Assembly (NCBI GenBank): GCA_026874595.1
Contig: CM049322.1
Span: forward strand, 60,764,886-60,828,885
Direction: 5' to 3'
Length of the DNA: 64,000 bases
Source of the DNA: Sipunculus nudus
Taxonomy: Eukaryota > Annelida > Sipuncula > Golfingiida > Sipunculidae
The notes beneath the pieces were generated by a model. That model was given only the letters and a program-made list of their open reading frames with translations, did no database searches and had not been told where the DNA came from. Position 1 is the first letter of the stretch, and each line of letters opens with the position of its first letter. Shown piece by piece: positions 58,960 to 64,000 of the stretch. The position numbers and the translations under genes were made by a program.

Positions 58960-61900
58960 GTATATATATTTATATATACAAAGAAACAAACTGCTTGGGA
59001 ACAAGAGAAACAGGCATCAGCGACCTTCGTTAGCTGATGGATGTTTAATACCTGCAACAACATGCAGCGGCCTTCTAACATGGAGATTATCTTATATGAC
59101 TGTGTGGAAGATACCTGACGGTCTTTGCAGAAAGTATCACAAACATGCAACTGGGAAATAAATCGACGTTTTTATGTTGAATGTAAAGAATTATGTAGTG
59201 TGTGCTAAGAAGGACACTCTCACGGTGCTAATGCCGATCGTTACCAGATTCTTTTACTACATTATAACAACTGGAGGAGAGCGTATAAGAACTGTAACAT
59301 TGCTGCATTATGGGAAGAACCAATACCACCTGTATTTTGCACCGCGTGCCGGTCAACACAACAACTACAGAAGAACCTATAACACCCTAAACAATTTGAC
59401 TTGGAAGGAGAAGCAAAAAGGCCTACACGCGAAAGGGGATGGAAGAGCAATCACTGTGACTGGCAGACAGTTGGATTCAGTGAAGCAACAAAGGATAAAC
59501 AGTGAACCAACATGGAAGGTAGCTGTGAGATGGACAAGGTACAGGCTGTAAGAGACCCGGAGGACCTGAGCTATGCCAACACGCCCTCAGAAGAAAAACT
59601 GCCAATGTCTCATGCGTTCCGTTATATTCGTATCCAACAATACCAAGATATCTGAGAACGGAACAGATATTATCGCTTACGAGAGAAGCAGATGAAAGGA
59701 ACAACAGCAGCAACAACATCGTTAGCGATCCACATACATGAGGGAGTAAACAAAACACATAATAGTTTTTTTTGTATCAAACATTTCCAGGGAGGAAACC
59801 TGGAAAACACAAGGAAGAAACACAGTTCAAGGGAAAGTTGGGCGAAGGAGACAATGGGAAGGAAAACAAAGAGGCACAGGTGTGTGTCCAGACAAGTAGG
59901 ATCATAAAAAACGGAGACGCTTTCTACCAACTCGTTAAGCGGCGGTGAAATGTGAGAGGAAGTGCAGTTTGAACTTTGCAATTGGTATTTTCTATTAACA
60001 TCAGGATATATATATATTTATATACATGAACATATTTATATATACATACTTTACATAAGCATATATACACAGTTGTATTTGGTAATAATTTAACTAGAGT
60101 TGTCCGGAATATCGAGTTTTTAACATAACGAGTTTCCACCGTATTATATTTGTGTATATATATAAAAGAGATCGATACATAAAGTATCGAGTGACTGTAA
60201 TACCGGAACCGATTATCCTATTCCCAATACCGATAAAAGCATCCTTTGTAAATGAAAGGAAATAACACCAGCAAGAAATAAGCCACAGGACAGTGACGAT
60301 TATGTGACATAATCATCCAGTGAAGAAGACGTAGAAGGGTAAAGGATGAATTACAATGTTGCGGGAGGCAGAAGACAAAAAACACTAGTGCCGACGGAAT
60401 ATGATCAACTGGCTTCATGAAATGATTTTTAGTTGGTTTCAGGAGCTCTCATCGAAAACCTAGTACTTGATGAAGTCTCGATAAGTTTGATGGAGAATAC
60501 AATAACCAGCCTTTGAGAACTGGACATTTATTGGAAGCATATATGGAACACCGTGTCAGTCGAATAGAAGATGGATTAAAAAGGACTTACGAAATCCTGC
60601 GACACACATTGTGACAAACATAGGAGAAAAACCATCAAAGTGCGGATCATAAGGGAAGACAGAAAAGAAAAGTCAAACCACAAGTGCAGTTACAACAACC
60701 GTTCGGTAATCGACAATTACTGTCGGTTTATATTGAGAAGGGGACCTTTTCACATATCGTCATCTTGAGAAGGGATATTCCTCATAGCGTCAACATCCAA
60801 GGCAAAACAGAAAAGGAAGACCGGCTCGTCCCTAAAATCAATCTATATTGAGAGTGAGACCAAGAACATACACAGCATGACATTTAAAAAAATACTCTGA
60901 GCAAAATAATGTTGCGATTAGTTAAGGTCATCGCAGAGTCCAACCTGCAGTACCATGGGAGAAATTGTAAGTATAATCAAACAAATCAGTACACACGACC
61001 CGGTAAATCATACGAACGATATCACGACCCAACATGCAGGACGCTAACAATGAAAAAGTTTTACGTGGGGTAAGTAAAATAAGGCAACAAACTGCAAGTA
61101 CCATAACTGAAACAGAAGAAACCAACTGTCCGGGACATTGCCTTAAAAAATAAAAAGAATATGAAACCGAACTGGGGAGAAAGGGAACGTACCAACAATC
61201 GCTTTGTTTATATACGTCATTGAAGAGATCGAGAAGTGCAAGCAAATCAGAACACTAACACAGAACCAGCATGCAGCGAAAGGAACCACGCAATAAAAAG
61301 GAAGAGAAACTGTCATAACATTAAGTGTAGGTAAGAAACGTCGTCTGTAAGAGGTGGGAAAATCGGGAACAATAACAGGGGATACACATTATACAATGTC
61401 GCAAATAAAGATGTGGGGATCACTAACCCTCACACAAGAAAACAATATATATATTCAGGGCTCGACATTAACTTTTGAAAGTATTTGCCTGACCGGGTAA
61501 GTAACATCTAGCTATTACTTGCCCTACATGAATGTTTACTTGCCTTACAAATATGAATGATTGTATCGAAAAACACAAAGACGTTTTTGCATGCCTTAGG
61601 TAAAGTTTTTCTGTTGGACCGATTGGTCCAGTCGGGCAAGTAGGAGGGGACTTCTAGTTGCCTTACCACTATTTTAGGAACTTTTACTGTCCCCGTGCAA
61701 GCGGTTAACCGTAAATGGCGAGCACTGAGATATGACATGTGTGTGTGTATATATATAGATATATATAAATATGTGTGTGTGTGTGTGTAATATACAAATG
61801 CCTAGGAGGTATGTTTGCAATAGTAAGATCAAATCGACAAGAGGAACATGTGGAGAAACTGGCTAAAGATGACCTGTAAGTAAATGCCTTGGGAATCTAC

Positions 61901-64000
61901 AGGTAAGGCGTCACACAAGGAACAATCCATCTATACGTGTAAAAAATGTATATGGATATCATTGACCCTATGAAAGGATATGAAGAAACAAGAGTGGATG
62001 GAAGAGGAATTTAACAAGAGAAAACCCAACAAGAGGTAAGAGGAAGGAATGTCAAACAGGCAACATAACGTGAAGTCGGAGAACGATGTACGGTACGTCA
62101 TATCACGATAACGCATCCTGATGAAAACCCGTAACATATATGATCTGTAGATATATATATATATATTGTATCTATATGTACAATTATTTACACTTTTACA
62201 CTTAACACACAATTATTTCCTATGTGTCGGGACAAGAAAATGGTCGTAATGGTTCAATTACGTAATTGCGGGATGGTTACAAGACGGAGTTCCACTGTAT
62301 ATATGTATATATATATATATATAAATGTGCATGTCTCTATGAACTGCTGGCGTGTTTCATCGCACAAGGGAATGGAGAGAGCTACAGGTAAGTATCGTAA
62401 GAGGTGTGACAGTAGATCAGCAGATATTTAAAACATTACTGACAAATACTTAGATACCAGTTATCAGCAAAAAAAAAACAAGTTTTAGGATTATGACGAA
62501 ATAAAACGGTAAGTATGAGAATATCACGACCATACATACAGGTCGCTTACAAGAAATAACATAAGATTACATGCCACGCTTTACATGATATGCCAATAAG
62601 GAACTCTCTGTACCAAAAACTATAGTTCTACCATATAAATATCTGATTAACAGAAAGGGTGCATATACGGTAGTGTTTTACTGAACACATTTGTGTTCCT
62701 TCATTAAATTAGAAATATTAACCTATATCACAAAACTAACATACTGATATCGATACTTTATCAATTTTTGTAAACAGGTAATTCAACAAGGACAAGTATA
62801 CACAGTCGACACAAAAATATGTTATAATACAGAAAGAATGTTATACTTCGAGCATTAAAGTATATACAAAAAAGTATATCCGCTATAATACAAACATATG
62901 GATATACAACATGAGATCTGATATCGATCGCAATGATATAGCGGATGCGTGTGATATGGATACTTGCATATATATACATATGTATATATATATATTATAT
63001 ATCTATATATGTGTGTGAGAGTGTGTGTATGTGTGTGTGTTAGGGATTAGTGTTTTATTTGAATACTGTCGTCATGCTAGAACAAATAACAAAAAATGCA
63101 GCGTATAGCTGTAGCACTATCACATTGCATACAGACACCAGGAGAGTCATAAATGGTTCTGCATCAGGATGAAGAAGTCTGTATCACATCTTTTGGCTGG
63201 AGATCACATCATCGAACGTCATCAAACCGTCAGCGAAGTGTCCTTAGGCCATCATGCATCAGAGCGATGTGGTCATCATGGCCGTGTCAGAGCGATGTGG
63301 TTATCATGGCCGTGTCCGAGCGATGTGGTTATCATCACCGTGTCCGAGCGATGTGGTAGTCATGTAACAGATTCTTTACGTGGCACATAACATCTGTTTT
63401 ATGTAAAGATTTTCACCAAATGAATATCTTCTGGTTTGTTGTATAATTATGAACAGTCCGCTGAACAGTGGCATATTACATATTCCATATAATTGTACCT
63501 GTCTGGTTCTTCACTGTTTCACAACAAAACAGATATCTACCGGGTCTATTGTCAGTAAACAATCTTACAGGAAGGCGCCGTATATATCCAACAATTCCTG
63601 AAAGGGCAGTCTTTATAGTCTATTTCACATCTGGCACTATACTGTTATCACAGAAACAGACACCGGTTAAATGTTCGTTGTATTATCAGATGATACCAGA
63701 ATTCAAACAATAACGTCTCAAATCACAGTTTGCAGCACATTTAGATACGACTGTTAAGTTAATGCGTTCAACTCACCATACCATTTATGGCACAAGCTCT
63801 TAACTGAAAGTCCATCCAGCCAGCCAGTTCCAAAAGTATACTGATATTTTTGACGTGTTGTCTGTACCAAATTCAAATCGTAATGTGGAGAGCACCCTCA
63901 GACAACTCGCATTTGTCAAATCTTGACGTGGCAGGAAACACACAGCTGCTTACATCAGACGACAAATTTAATCTGACCACGGGTGAAATGAGCAGTAACA
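51048..64000. repeat. Duplicated unit B, cut by the window end
   Basis: Unit B repeats unit A in the same order and orientation: 287-bp repeats (52,034-52,740), modules (52,790-54,004 and 54,403-55,565) with CTCF-consensus motifs at 53,051, 53,458, 54,664 and 55,047, 215-bp repeats (55,728-56,953), the unique body (56,954-63,261) and the 28-bp repeat (63,262-63,373). It lacks the 1,469-bp inverted-repeat element. Differences noticed include one extra C near 51,406, one missing C near 52,630, T/G at 56,906 and a two-base shorter AT tract near 62,990. No recognisable gene is present. Confidence 0.9.

Overview
This window is animal nuclear DNA. It is AT-rich, and most of it is intron and repeat rather than densely packed genes. 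It carries APE-type LINEs, a solo LTR, tRNA-derived SINE fragments, TTAGGG telomeric repeats and exons of a C-type lectin with a Thr/Pro-rich linker. A marine invertebrate, most plausibly a mollusc, fits best. The species is an inference, not something read from the sequence.

Left part (1-29,830): one host gene is visible on the + strand. It is a C-type lectin-like gene of which three exons can be joined by splice phase: a mucin-like linker exon (874-933), the first half of the lectin domain (16,487-16,702) and the second half with the stop (29,594-29,811), followed by AATAAA at 29,825. The 5' exons lie upstream of the window. The two introns (about 15.6 and 12.9 kb) are swollen by nested mobile DNA. 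They hold a nearly complete minus-strand LINE whose ORF1 carries a 2A-like motif (1,058-6,560), a decayed plus-strand LINE tail (7,030-8,203), a decayed minus-strand L1/Tx1-like LINE (8,284-15,660) split by a 1.65-kb insertion with 330-bp tandem repeats, a 72-bp satellite split by an 818-bp solo LTR with its target duplication preserved, and a plus-strand L1/Tx1-like LINE (about 19,260-24,330).

Right part (30,479-64,000): a long tandem duplication. A unit of about 20.5 kb begins with a TTAGGG tract at 30,479 and starts again with a perfect TTAGGG tract at 51,048. The second copy runs off the window end. Where both copies exist they are almost identical, except for a 1,469-bp inverted-repeat element present only in the first copy, flanked by AT. 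Inside the unit are 287-bp repeats, a 1.2-kb module present twice per unit (18-bp minisatellite, CTCF-like motifs, tRNA B box), 215-bp repeats with a conserved small open frame, a region rich in splice-donor-like sequences, a 28-bp repeat, and a region packed with TTAAGTG/CACTTAA heptamers. No recognisable protein-coding gene was found there.

Most notable observations: the 2A-like LINE with ORF1 and ORF2 head in one frame across a single TAA; the telomere-headed 20.5-kb duplication with a filled/empty site pair; repeated CTCF-like motifs; the NK2-like heptamer cluster; and two adjacent perfect CRE palindromes just before the array.
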